DNA of 50,723 nt, from positions 370,479 through 421,201 of the forward strand of contig NW_014577064.1 in the NCBI RefSeq assembly GCF_000485595.1. Direction: 5' to 3'. The translations under genes were made by a program, and so were the position numbers. Shown here piece after piece: positions 24,182 to 33,813 of the stretch (position 1 is the first letter of the stretch; each line of letters begins with the position of its first letter). The notes under the pieces are model-generated. The model did not search any database and had not been told where the DNA came from. It was given only the letters and a program-made list of their open reading frames with translations. This DNA is from Priapulus caudatus. Taxonomy: Eukaryota; Priapulida; Priapulimorpha; Priapulimorphida; Priapulidae.

Positions 24182-24295
24182 CTGTTGTGTGTGTGTGTGG
24201 TGTGTGCTGTTGTGTGTGTTGTTGTGTGTGTGTGTGTTGTGTGTGGTGTGGTGTGTGTTGTGTTGTAGTGGTGTGGTGTGTGTTGTTGTGTGGCA
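23952..24295. repeat. (TG)n microsatellite, interrupted
   Basis: TG tracts at 23952-24052 and 24140-24290 with GTT and GGTG interruptions. Confidence 0.93.
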
Positions 24296-24461
24296 TATAA
24301 CGTTAGTTGATTCCTGACGTATTTTCCCATGTATCAACCTTAATGATATAAAACATTTCCGGAGCGCTATGGTGCGGCGTTAATATTCCGCACCTGGACA
24401 TCCGTGTAATCGAAGTTTTTCTCGAGCTTCATTAGATCAACACGGAGGCCACGCACGTAAC

Positions 24462-24920
24462 CCCCCCCCCCACACAGCACACACTCCTTCTCACACACAC
24501 ACACACCACACACCACACACACACCACACACCACACAGCACAACAACACACACACACACACCACACCCCACACAAACCAACACACACACACCAACACCAC
24601 ACACACACTCATACACACACACACACACCACCACCACACACACACACCACACACACACAGCACACACACACACCGCACGCACACATACCACATGACGCAC
24701 ACGGACTGACACACACAGCTCCCAGGCAGCTCATCACTTATAATACACTACACGGCACTCATATCTCACATCTACATCACACACATATTAACACAGCACA
24801 CTCTACATCACACACTATCACACCTACTTACACATCTCAGCGCATCACAACACCATCACACACATCATCACAGCGCAACACACTACCGCACACGCACGCA
24901 CATTTACGAACGCACGATGC
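24462..24920. repeat. Poly(C) and (CA)n degraded microsatellite
   Basis: Eleven C residues at about 24461, then CA-rich sequence decaying into CACATC and TCACAC variants to about 24920. Confidence 0.9.
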
Positions 24921-25319
24921 ACGTGCTATGTGCGATTACCCACACCTACATATCTAATATAATATTTCTGAATGCAGTCTGTTTGTTTGTCTGTCTTCAA
25001 TGCAAAAATCATATATGTACACATACTAAAATTGCACAAGGATTTCAGTAGGCGGTAACCTTTAATGATGAATGTCATGGGCACATTGGATTTGACCTGC
25101 GAGGTCATCTAAGGTCGCAGGAGGACAAAATGAGGCAAAAATCGCAGGACATCTCAATCGTGGCTTCGTGCGTCGTTACATGTGTGACCGCCTGGTGATC
25201 ACCAACTTAGGTGGAGACACACCTCACGCATGAGCTCGCAGCAATTAAATTCGTGTGTGAAGCGATAGGAAGCTGAGGAGAGCGAAGAAAGATGGCGTGG
25301 CGGGGGAAGAGAAAAGAAC
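24921..25319. other. No gene recognised
   Basis: Unique DNA without a recognisable motif. Confidence 0.5.
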
Positions 25320-25935
25320 AGCAGAAGAGAGAGAGAGAGAGAGAGAGAAGAGATGAGAGACAAGAGAGAGAGAGAGAGGGAAGAGACGACGCGTTGCAGG
25401 AGAGGAAGGAGTGGTGAGAGGGTAGACAAAAAGAGATGGGTCAAAGGGGATAGGCTAGAGCAGTCGCGCGAGCGACGCCAGCGAGCGAGCGGGAGAGCCA
25501 TATATGATATATATATATAATATCTCTCTTTGCTCTTCCATGCACTCAGCGTGCGTTGAACTTTATCTCTCTATAGTTTTTGTCGCTACCACTTGCATCT
25601 CATTAAGATGTTATGCCACGTCTCTCTCGCCGCGCTGGGCGGGATGCGGTGGGGCAGGTCGGATGCGGAACTAACGTCGCTGGGATGAGCGCGAATCAAG
25701 GAAAAGGGATATTAATTAAAAAAGTGGGGTTAAATGAAAAAGAGTACGAGAGAGAAAAAGTTTACGAGGAAATGAGAGCAGGACGATCAGGGCACTGGCT
25801 AGGAAGGACAAGAAGAGAGAAGAGAGAGAGAGAGAAGGAGATCGAGAGAGAGAGAGAGAGAGAGAGGATCTGGTGAAATGCTCGAGAGAGAGAGAGTGAT
25901 GAGAGAGAGAGAGGAAGAGAGAGAGAGAGAGAGAT
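25320..25935. repeat. (GA)n tracts around a short unique segment
   Basis: GA arrays at about 25328-25385 and 25812-25935 are separated by TA-rich and unique sequence. The Glu/Arg-rich frame at 25613-25876 runs into the second array and is not supported. Confidence 0.85.
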
Positions 25936-26411
25936 GAGGAGAGACAAGAGAGAATGAAGTAAAAGGATCACAAGGGTGAAACAATGAAATTAAATAATAC
26001 GTATTACCTCTAACTATATGTACAAGTGATAAGTTTCACATGTAAGTTTCACACAGACAATCCACACATTTAAGTGTTACAATAGAAACGGGACATCGCT
26101 ATGTAACGATTTCTTATGTGTACTCCATATTATCATCCTGTATCTACTAATATCTATCAGTTACGGTTATGATTCTACATGCAACGATAAATTGGTAGGT
26201 GTGGTTTATGATCAGATTATTACAACATACCATCTCACGACTTCAATGCTGCTATAAATGTCTTATACCCGGTGCCTTCATCTAAGACAGTTTGAATCGC
26301 ATTTGAATAAGGGGAAGCTTGGCAATTATTCTGCATTGTTGATTACATATATCAGCAAGTACAAGCAGAAATGCGGAGCAATCAACTCTCGGCTCAGAAA
26401 AGGCAAATCTC
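25936..26411. other. No gene recognised
   Basis: AT-rich unique DNA upstream of an AAATA array; no feature seen. Confidence 0.5.
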
Positions 26412-26508
26412 AAATAAAATAAAATAAAATAAATAAAATAAAAATAAATAAAATAAATAAAAATAAATAAAAATAAATAAAAATAATAAAAATAATAAAA
26501 ATAAAAAT
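26412..26508. repeat. (AAATA)n tract
   Basis: About 97 bp of AAATA, AAATAA and AAAATA units close to the minus-strand LRR exon. Confidence 0.95.
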
Positions 26509-26540
26509 TTAAATGACTAAATCACAATATGAATACTTAC

Positions 26541-26622
26541 TCGACAGACTCGACGGCAGCCGTCAGTCAATCCGGCAAAGGCGTGGGGAGATATGTTCTC
26601 GATGTTGCAGTTCTGCAGATCT
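26541..26622 (-). pseudogene. LGR4/5/6-like: Putative LRR exon on the minus strand (LGR-type)
   Basis: Read on the minus strand, an acceptor TAATTTCAG is followed by A then codons for DLQNCNIENISPHAFAGLT. This is an unmistakable LRR (L-x-x-N-x-I-x-x-I-x-x-x-A-F-x-G-L) and enters in the same phase 2 as exons A-E, completing a CT|A leucine. The last third is irregular: a donor GTAAGT follows 26541, but 82 nt does not fit the 72-nt module, and the expected L-x-x-L ending is garbled, as if two to four bases had been inserted. It resembles an early LRR of the same receptor, in the opposite orientation to exons A-E and about 8 kb upstream of the minus-strand exon B copy. No plus-strand counterpart was found. 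It could be from a paralogue. Confidence 0.6.
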
Positions 26623-26959
26623 CTGAAATTAGACGTAACCGACAGTTTATGCCGGCGACAAACGTGCAAAACATATTCTACAAGGCGTGTCTTCTACGTT
26701 GGTAAAAAAAACAAGGCAGACGGACTTGTTAGGAATTTCAAGTAGTCGGAGGAGAGTCTATATACGGTCCTCGTAATTGTGTTAAAGATTAATTTAGCAG
26801 ATAATTCTGCGTGATGAAATTTGAAATTAGGGCCGAAATTAGATAATGTTCCCTCTAACTTTCACGTAGAAAACATGATTACGCACAGATATTGCAGTAA
26901 ACGCATACCCGACTACCAATAACACACAGTTTATGAGCGATGTACAATGAATCGTAACA
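26623..26959. other. No gene recognised
   Basis: AT-rich intron-like DNA beside the minus-strand LRR exon. Confidence 0.45.
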
Positions 26960-27022
26960 TTAACTAATAGTAGTATATGATATATGCATACGATATGTAT
27001 ATATATCTATATATCTATATAG

Positions 27023-27062
<40 letters not shown>

Positions 27063-27125
27063 TAGATAGAGATGAGATAGATAGATAGATAATTAAGTAT
27101 ATGATAGATTAAACTCTCTCTCTCT
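26960..27125. repeat. (TA)n, TAGA and CT simple repeats
   Basis: TATATA at about 26995-27060, then GATAGATAGATA and CTCTCTCT to about 27125. Gene orientation changes somewhere between here and exon A, so this tract is a candidate breakpoint. Confidence 0.93.
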
Positions 27126-27840
27126 ATCGCGTTTTCTTCTTGTTGACTATTTGGACCAGGATCTTCGTATAAAAAAAGTCAAAGAAAGTTTAAACGTTTA
27201 AATGCACGTGGGAGAATAAAAATATAAACCAATTCCCTGGGCACATTGTAATGAGAACTAAATAAGATGCAAGTGACTTAGGTCAATGACACAAACGACA
27301 GGCGCTGTCACTTGCCTACGTTGACATTTCTACACGTAGGATGAATCTGGAAGCTTTTATCGGGAATCAACTCTTCCCTCCCCCCCCCACCTTCGCGACA
27401 TGGCTAGGTCCTAGTCCTGAACCTATCTTTGGAACAAAGACACACAGCTACGGGAAATAGCTAGACGCCATAGTCCGATAAAGTTATTACTGCTGGTTGA
27501 AAAGACGCGCGGGACAAGTATTGAGCCTGGCATTGGGGGCCGGAAATGCCAATTACAATTACCTATGAGAGCAAACTCTGAAGTCTTCCATGTTTAGATA
27601 TAGATATTCACGTCTTAATTTTTATTCGTTATTATGCACCTTTCTCGCATCGGGTATACGCCTCGCTTTGCAATGTCAAGTTTACACCAGGGTAGACGGA
27701 GTTTACCACGAGAAGGCTGGCACTAACGCAGATGGGGGTGTCTGGCGATATCAGGTACTACAAATATGATACCGAGGTAGTTTTGGGTTGTTTAGTATTA
27801 ATGTTTATATTTTTATATGAGGTATCGTTTAGTTTACTAA
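27126..27840. other. Upstream intron-like DNA, no gene seen
   Basis: Unique sequence with a C run at about 27381-27390. It presumably belongs to the intron before exon A. No earlier plus-strand LRR or signal-peptide exon was found in it. Confidence 0.45.
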
Positions 27841-27960
27841 TTATTGTGTTTACAAATTATTGTGTTTACTAATTATTGTGTTTACTAATTATTGTGTTTA
27901 CAAATTATTGTGTTTACAAATTATTGTGTTTACTAATTATTGTGTTTACTAATTATTGTT
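27841..27960. repeat. 16-bp minisatellite next to exon A
   Basis: Seven and a half tandem copies of ttattgtgtttactaa, alternating with a variant ending acaaa. It ends 16 bp before exon A, so it occupies the branch-point and polypyrimidine region of that intron. Confidence 0.95.
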
Positions 27961-27976
27961 TCTGAATTCTGCACAG

Positions 27977-28123
27977 CGATCTGTCGTCGAATCTCATCGC
28001 CACTGTCCACAGCGATAGCTTCGTCAACGTTTCCAACACACTACAGCACCTCCTACTCGACTCCAATCACATCGAAGCGATACCAGTCGATGCGCTGCGG
28101 TCACTCTATAATCTACAGACGCT
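27977..28123 (+). CDS. LGR4/5/6-like: LGR-type receptor, exon A (two LRRs)
   Basis: A 147-nt exon between acceptor TCTGCACAG and donor CT|GTGAGT. It enters and leaves in phase 2, so the leucine codon CTx is split at both ends. It encodes two LRRs: DLSSNLIATVHSDSF, continuing to LQHL (25 residues), and LLDSNHIEAIPVDALRSL (24 residues) ending LQTL. NVS and an overlapping SNT beside it are visible, the first a potential N-glycosylation site, as expected for an extracellular domain. In LGR and glycoprotein hormone receptors each LRR exon is a multiple of about 72 nt with phase-2 introns, which is what is seen. Exact alignment to LRRs 1-2 or later ones of human LGR5 is uncertain. Confidence 0.82.
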
Positions 28124-28810
28124 GTGAGTTTGCATGTGCTTCCCTCACCAGCGACGATGCTGCTCCGTGCGTGCGTAAAAGCCTTCTCGTGTTTTCCATC
28201 GTTTGTGGCGAAATGTTTTTCCATACCGCGTCGAAATCAATGTTAATCATAGCCTCGTGATGACGCCGCCTGGCCATCGAGTTGTTGTAACAGATATGTC
28301 ATTCAGGCAAAGTTTATGTAATATTTTACATAAATTGAACTCAAGTTGATAGGATGGTGTTGCGCGTGTAGTAGTTGGATAGTGGCAGCGCGCTGTGGTT
28401 AGTCTTGCTTCCATCTTGGCAATAAAAAGAAATGAATACGAGAAGAAGAAGAAGAAGAAGAAGAAGAAGCTAATGGCATGGTTGTGCTTGCTTACGTTAC
28501 TATCGCTAATGCACGCACGAGATCCGTGGCGACCGTGTCACGATATGACGTCATTGCCTGGTCCCCTCAATATAATCGAAATTATAAGGCAATGATTCTT
28601 TTTTTTAGTTCAAAGTAATAATAATAATAGAAAATACAATCTCTCGTATGTAACTAATTAATTTGATTTTTAGATAAACCTTCGCGATATTGTATAAAAC
28701 GTCACCATATTGTATATTCATGTATTTGGCAGTCCTGCCGCGTCTAAATTGTTGTTATTATGCTTTCACATGTTTTCCTGTGTGTTGTCGCGTGTTCGCA
28801 CGTAGCTACG
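28124..28810. other. Intron between exons A and B, first part
   Basis: AT-rich DNA with a GAA triplet tract at about 28439-28469. No further LRR exon seen. Confidence 0.6.
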
Positions 28811-28843
28811 TGGTAGTGGTAGTGGTAGTGGTAGTGGTAGTGG
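28811..28843. repeat. (TAGTGG)n short array
   Basis: Five to six TAGTGG units stand immediately before the third copy of the 155-bp module (28846-29005). Confidence 0.95.
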
Positions 28844-28845
28844 AC

Positions 28846-29005
28846 ATCATACGTGATGTAGCTCAGATGTCACCGCATCGTGCTCAATGGGGAAGCATTT
28901 ACGTTAGATTTCGCATCAGCCATTGTGCGATCACTAATTGTCACTTCCCCCGCATCTGTTCCCCCGCTGCTTCGGTTTCGCATGTGATTTTTTTCGTGAC
29001 GTTAT
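28846..29005 (+). repeat. 155-bp module, copy 3
   Basis: Matches 4420-4574 closely, with a short internal insertion (TGTTCCCCCG near 28959-28968). Confidence 0.85.
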
Positions 29006-29119
29006 TAAAGAAATGTGTTTGACTTCATGAACCAGAAACGTGATTCATCAAAAAATTTTTACACTGATGGTACGATGTTCGTGGTTTGCAACAATGCGCA
29101 CCATCTCACCAACCATATA

Positions 29120-29430
29120 ACAACCATAAGCAAATAATAAATAATAAATAAATAAATAATAAATAATAATAATAATAATAAATAATAATTTAATAGCAAC
29201 CATATGCATATTATATCAAAACAAATGGTAGTGCTGTGAACGAATGTCAGGTCTGTATTCGAGAGCGTATGCATGTGTATGTGCGTTCGTGCGCGCGCGG
29301 ATGTGTGTCTGCATGCGCGTGTGTGTGCGTGTGCGTGTGCGTGTGCGTGTACATGTGCGTGTGCGCGATTGCGTGCGTGTGCGTGTGCGTGTGCGTGTGC
29401 GTGAGCGGAGCGCACACTGGCGTGTACGTG
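29120..29430. repeat. AAT/AAATA tract and TGTGCG microsatellite
   Basis: AAATAAT units at 29128-29190 and GTGTGCG units at 29276-29410. The reversed counterparts are at 19260-19330 and 18850-19120. Confidence 0.92.
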
Positions 29431-29634
29431 TGAGTATGCGTATCCATCTGTGAGCGTGCATACGTGCGCGCGCTGTTGCGTGCATTTTCAATAGCAAAAA
29501 CCATATGAATAGACAATTTGGCATACATGAATTTAAATAATTCATATTGTGGTAGAGTTTTTTACAACCCCCTGCAACTTTTCAGTTATATTTAACGACA
29601 GGAGGTTACTAATAACATGGTATTTTCTTTGCAG

Positions 29635-29706
29635 GTATCTTCAAAAGAATATGCTTCATAGAGTGCCAGCCGAGGCGCTTCACACAGTGCAGTATCTACA
29701 GATACT
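29635..29706 (+). CDS. LGR4/5/6-like: LGR-type receptor, exon B (one LRR)
   Basis: A 72-nt exon after acceptor TTCTTTGCAG and before donor CT|GTAAGT, phase 2 at both ends. It encodes one 24-residue LRR, YLQKNMLHRVPAEALHTV followed by QYLQIL. The H-R-V-P-x-E-A-L pattern resembles the third LRR of LGR5-class receptors (established family pattern, recalled and not searched). A diverged minus-strand copy is at 18553-18631. If the gene keeps the usual array, about five LRRs are missing between this exon and exon C, which lies only 1.6 kb downstream across a suspect junction at 29973-30060. Confidence 0.85.
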
Positions 29707-29904
29707 GTAAGTTGTAAAAAATTCCATTTAATCTGATTTCTTTGGTTTTTGCTGCTCTTGTGTTTCTATGTTGCTGGTGAATGTTGGCGCAGGTACCGAA
29801 GCTCAGTATCGATGGACGGTGTTTAATTAAATCAAGAGCAAGGACAAAATTTCAACCTGCCGTTACATCCCATATTAAAAACACCCAGCGAAGAAATCTA
29901 CGCG

Positions 29905-29932
29905 TTCGTGTGCACACACACACACACGCGCG

Positions 29933-29969
<37 letters not shown>

Positions 29970-29970
29970 T
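29905..29970. repeat. (CA)n microsatellite
   Basis: CA units with CGCG interruptions lead through CTTTTATA into the palindromic element. The mirror image follows 37594. Confidence 0.95.
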
Positions 29971-29972
29971 TA

Positions 29973-30052
29973 TATCAAGAGCTAAAAATACCTTATTATT
30001 AGCTTAGGGCTATTATTACCTTATTTTTATAAGGTATTGTTAGCTCTTGATA
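29973..30052 (+). mobile_element. 80-bp palindromic element, family 1
   Basis: Begins TATCAAGAGCTAA and ends TTAGCTCTTGATA, with AATACCTTATTATTA and ACCTTATTTTTATAAGGTATT inside, giving a second internal hairpin. It is the exact reverse complement of 37515-37594 over all 80 bases, and the adjoining CTTTTATA is shared as well. Confidence 0.8.
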
Positions 30053-30059
30053 TATATAT

Positions 30060-30299
30060 GGTGATGTTTGTGTAGAATGTCACATAGTCCAGCATAATCT
30101 TTGTCCTTTGGTAGAGTAGGCGCACAAAGATCTTTCAGCAGTGCGTACGTCTTTGGTTCAACCAGCATTATCGAGACTTTCTTCTCGTTGGCTATTCCGT
30201 TGGCGTCGATGAGCGCATCTAGCCGTTCAATTATCATTCCGCATACGAGGTCCAATCGTCGGTTGCATCATACGGTTCTAGGTTCCCAATCATCGCCAT
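30060..30299 (-). pseudogene. gag: Gypsy gag 5' fragment, copy 1
   Basis: On the minus strand from an ATG at 30299, the N-terminal capsid-like region of a Ty3/gypsy Gag begins MAMIGNLEPY and then meets TGATAA. It continues in another frame with RLDALIDANGI, VSIMLVEPKTYALL and LCAPTLPKDKDYAGL, a conserved Gag stretch. The fragment stops abruptly at 30060 next to the palindromic element. The same interruption is in copy 2, so it predates the duplication. Confidence 0.8.
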
Positions 30300-30351
30300 C
30301 CTTACTTTATTGTGAACTTCGAACGTTCTGTTCCAGCCTCGTCGCCAATTC

Positions 30352-30632
30352 GTAATGTCTGTGGGTTGATTAGGCTAGATTGGGACGGATACACTTGGAC
30401 ACAAAAACACTACGTCTAAGCAGCAGGTTTAGCCATATTGAAAGAGGGTTTATTACAATAGGTGGCGCTGTATTAAAACAACGTAACATCGGGGTACAGG
30501 CTAATACATTATGCATGTGTACAATGTAACCTGTATAATACAGTCGTTATGTTCCGCACGGCGAGTAGGCCCTCTAGCGGCCATTACGATCAGGAGCGGT
30601 AATCATTAACGTTAGTGTACAATGTAGATTAA
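30352..30632 (-). mobile_element. Partial LTR of the gypsy element, copy 1
   Basis: Aligns to the LTR at 36358-36627, including GATGTTATGTTGTTTT and the AATAAA-like region (AATAAACCCTCTTTC on the minus strand). The outer edge is lost: after the GTAGAT word the sequence leaves the LTR without the terminal TGTAAGATATTGAG. A primer-binding-site candidate TGGCGACGAG (minus strand) is at 30338-30347. Confidence 0.7.
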
Positions 30633-30680
30633 ATTCACTTAGTTATTTCGGCATTACCAGATTAATTTTCGCTAAGCTAA

Positions 30681-31040
30681 AGCCCGGCTCATACGTGAGT
30701 AATTTTACTCAGTAAAATTATGCATGCGTCAAAATACTCAAAATCAAACTTGTTTGATGAATTTTGACTCACGCGTCAAAATACTCAACGTGTGCGCGCT
30801 AGCTGCGTAAATTTACTCAACACTGGTACTTACAGCGCATGCGTTTAAATCATTTTAAAGTTGGCTGCGCCCAGTATTGGCTGCGCCCAGTCACCTGATC
30901 GGCATTACCACTTATATCACAGACTTATACCTTGAGTAATTTTACTCACGTGTGCGGCGGATGTTGAAAATATTTCGTGTGTGTATTTTGACGCATGCAT
31001 CATTTTGTTCGAGTAAAATTACTCACGTGTGCGCCGGGCT
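30681..31040. mobile_element. 360-bp MITE with about 55-bp terminal inverted repeats, copy 1
   Basis: Starts AGCCCGGCTCATACGTGAGT and ends with the near-perfect inverse ACTCACGTGTGCGCCGGGCT. The inverted similarity continues inward through AATTTTACTC and GCATGCGTCAAAATAC. It has no coding capacity. A CTGCGCCCAGTATTGG-type word is duplicated in the middle. The target duplication is not clear (AA on both sides). It lies in the intron before exon C and was copied with it. Confidence 0.8.
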
Positions 31041-31281
31041 AATGAGCGTAATTAATGAGCATACATAATGAGCATACATGATGAGCATACATGCGAAACC
31101 TACCGAATCAACGCATATATAGAATGGCACGATAATACGATGCATGCACGAATGTATCTCATGTTCATATCATTGTGTGAGGGAGGTGTTTACGCCGACA
31201 GCGCATGATGTTAGTCGCCTGCATGCTCATCGGAAGCGTCCGCGGCTTGCAATAAGACGCGTCATTGATCGGCTTATTCAG

Positions 31282-31425
31282 GAATCTCGAAGGCAATAAC
31301 ATCACGCATATCGAGGACTACGCTTTCAGAAACAACACGCATCTCACGATGATCAAAGTGACGGGCAACCGCATGTACAATGTCAGCAGGAAAGCGTTCA
31401 CCGGACTGCCGAACCTAAAGAAGCT
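31282..31425 (+). CDS. LGR4/5/6-like: LGR-type receptor, exon C copy 1 (two LRRs)
   Basis: A 144-nt exon between acceptor CTTATTCAG and donor CT|GTGAGT, phase 2 at both ends. It encodes two 24-residue LRRs: NLEGNNITHIEDYAFRNNTH ending LTMI, and KVTGNRMYNVSRKAFTGL ending NLKKL. NIT, NNT and NVS sequons suggest a glycosylated ectodomain. By position and pattern it matches LRRs 9-10 of LGR5-class receptors, which directly precede the EFPDL repeat of exon D. An identical copy lies 6,048 bp downstream with a gypsy element in between. Splicing both would keep the frame and add 48 residues. The ancestral arrangement is one LRR per exon, so this is a fused two-LRR exon. Confidence 0.88.
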
Positions 31426-31483
31426 GTGAGTATTCGAATATGGCGTCGTATATATATATACATTCGCCAAATTATAGTAAGAT

Positions 31484-31569
31484 AAGTGGCGCTGTATCAA
31501 AACAACATAACATCGGGGTACAGGCTAATACATTATGCCTGATAACAATGTAGATCTCAATATCTTACA
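31484..31569 (-). mobile_element. Truncated 3' LTR of the gypsy element
   Basis: Starts (minus strand) TGTAAGATATTGAGATC at 31569 like the 5' LTR. It lacks about 90 internal bases and everything after the GCGCCACTTATC word, ending where the TA-rich intron sequence begins. The missing inner half marks a deletion or false join at about 31460-31484. Confidence 0.75.
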
Positions 31570-31588
31570 ATTCTCCCCCCCCCCAAGT
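31570..31588 (-). other. Polypurine tract
   Basis: Minus strand ACTTGGGGGGGGGGAGAAT stands immediately before the LTR TG, the expected primer site for plus-strand DNA synthesis in LTR elements. Confidence 0.8.
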
Positions 31589-31949
31589 AAACTAAAAGTT
31601 GCAAAAAACGTTTAGCGATGTCACCAATGACATTAAGGTCATTTACAGAAGCTATTGTTATGCTTTCCAAATTCTTTTATCTTTATATATGTTAACAACA
31701 TCTACTATCTACAAACTACATGTGCAACATAAATTCTAGGCATATTCTGCGAATTTAAAACTGCACGATGAATCGTATCGCGGAATACAGAATGATTATT
31801 GACAAAGTGATACATGTGTATGAAACATGTTTCAACTAATATTTATCAGAATGAATCACCAAGATTCAACAAAATAATAAAGCTAATCATTAGTTCAATG
31901 ATTCCGTCTTCACCGAGTTTGATCACTACATTTCAGAAATTAGTCTCTG

Positions 31950-33610
31950 AGGACATTTCACCACTCTCGTTGAGCGTCGTAGGCTTGTACTGGCGCTAGC
32001 GGTGTCCCCAGACGCATCGTTCACCATTGTAGAATCATCGGCTGATCGCTGTGGTTCTAGTCTAGCTACACTCTCTAGCGAACTTGACTGCGGCTAATCC
32101 GTGGGTAGGCATTCGCGTGTTGGCAGTAGAGTTTCTCTTATTTGTTCCACATGTCTCTTTCACAATCCACCTTCCTGCGTTTCAACAGAATAAGAAAGGG
32201 GACCAAGCGATTCAACAATTTTGCCCATCACCCATTTGTCGCTTCCTCTATACTCTCTGACTAACACTGTTTCCCCGATTCTGAATTCACGTGGCTTCCC
32301 GGCGTTCACTCTTTGTGCCGCTTGCCTTTCGGACACTTTTCGCTACAAATCAGGTTGAATCACGTCAAGCCGCGTTCTCAGGTTTCGTTTCAGAAATAAC
32401 TGCGCAGGACTAACATCTGTCGTTGCATGAGGTGCATTCCTGTAGTACATCAGGAAATTGTCCAATTTCAGTTGCTTTCCATCCTTATCAAACTTGGCAG
32501 TTTTCAACGCGTTCTTGAACGATTGCACAAATCGCTCAGTGAGGCCATTAGTGGCGGGATGATAGGGTGCAGCATTAACCTGCGTTATACCATTATTTCA
32601 CAGAAACGTCGCAAATTCCGAAGACTTGAAGTGCGGTCCATTGGCAGCTACAGTTTCTTATACATACGAGGCACAGTGGCGCACCGCCGTTGTCAAATTT
32701 CACATCGCCGTTGTGAAAATGTTCCTGTATTTACCTGCCGAATATTAAAAGTGATATTTTATTTTCAGGGTGCCTCAAATGCAGTCCAAGACATTCAAAT
32801 TCATAAATTTTTGCTGGGGAGACCCCGCAGAACCCTCTCAGCGAGAGGGGAAGTTCCCCCTTTCCCTCACGTCCGCCTGCAGCGTCCGCGTGCGTTCTAC
32901 AGCACGCCTTTGAATCCATCATGCCAGTTCTTCCGCAAACTGGCCATTACCTCCTTTGTTTAATTTTCCCTCAGAAGAATACTACCGTTTTACAGATTCC
33001 GTACCGTGCAAATACGCTTCTGAGTAAAGTAATCGTTTTAGCAGACGAACTGTCTTTCATCGCCAACACCTCTGGCCACTTAGAGTGTGCGTTAACAATC
33101 ACTAGGTACATAATACCATTAATTGGTCCTGCGTAATCAATGTAAATGCGGTCGAAAACTCCCTCCGGCCATTCCTATGGCTGTAACGGTGCTTTACGTG
33201 CTTCCTTTGTGCCAGTTGACATCCCGGACATGACTTCGCTATCGCTTCGACCTGCTGGTCCATTTTAGGCCACCAGCAGTATCCGCGTGCAACTAACTTC
33301 ATTTTCACTACACCGAGATGTCGCATGTGTAACTCATCGCATACTGCCTGCTGTAGCTTTGGGGTATCACCATTCGATTTCCCCACAAAGCACAATCTTC
33401 CACCAGAGACAATTCATAGCGTCGTCTGTAATACGCTTCAAATTCAGGCTTCCTTTTGCTAGGCCAGCCATTTCGCACATACATAACAACACGCGATAGT
33501 GTTGGGTCACGTCGTGTTTGTTCCTTAATTTGCTTGAAGGATACAGGCAATACTTCGAAACAGTCAGTGTAGACCAGCTCCAAGTCGTCTGGTTTCTTAG
33601 AATTGCTCAC
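31950..33610 (-). pseudogene. pol (INT): Gypsy integrase region, disrupted
   Basis: From the minus strand: a linker (GWPSKRKPEFEAYYRRR), then an HHCC zinc-binding module (H-x3-H at ELHMRHLG and C-x2-C at SCPGCQ) reached after a frameshift near 33330-33390. The catalytic core follows: first Asp in YIDYAGP; the second motif is VAANGPHF where SDNG is usual, so its Asp is lost; the Glu is kept in NGLTERFVQ. The C-terminal GP-Y/F module (SLGPLSY) is followed by a RRSTRV tail near 31950. Stops occur at several points (for example before EWPEGVFD and in the C-terminal part), and a 325-bp insertion sits between the first and second catalytic motifs. Confidence 0.88.
32648..32990. mobile_element. 325-bp insertion inside the integrase region
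   Basis: Integrase coding is interrupted between KTVV and the NGPHF motif. The insert is bordered by CTACAGTTT (32648-32656) and CTACCGTTT (32982-32990), a likely 9-bp target duplication with one change. It contains CAGTGGCGCACCGCC near its left side and GGGGAGACCCCGCAG inside, words I associate with non-autonomous hAT-type elements in marine animals. The family is inferred, and a clean terminal inverted repeat is not visible. Confidence 0.5.
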
Positions 33611-33813
33611 TTTGCATGGCTAGGGTAATCGCGAAAACGCGAGAGCGTTAGCGTGATCCACGCTCTGTCGATATTGTATCTCATAGTCAAATCCCTTCAC
33701 ATATATCGCTTGTCGCGTCAGTCTCGCAGCCCCTGTAGTTGGAATTTCTTTCGACGGATTTAACTATCGCGTAAGTGGTTGATTGTCCGTCAGCAGCGTA
33801 AATTTTCTTCCTA

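Larger units (their letters stand above)
30060..31458 (+). repeat. 1.4 kb direct repeat, copy 1 (holds exon C)
   Basis: Runs parallel to 36067-37505. Contents in order: gag fragment, primer-binding region, partial LTR, 360-bp MITE, ATGAGCATACAT tandem units, exon C and the start of the next intron. The copies differ by scattered substitutions, a rearranged LTR edge (about 30600-30640) and the number of ATGAGCATACAT units (one fewer here). Exon C itself is identical in both. Confidence 0.9.

Noticed and set aside
32427-32963. Plus-strand open frame of 178 codons
   Set aside because: It lies antisense to the gypsy integrase and crosses the insertion; the minus strand carries the recognisable motifs.
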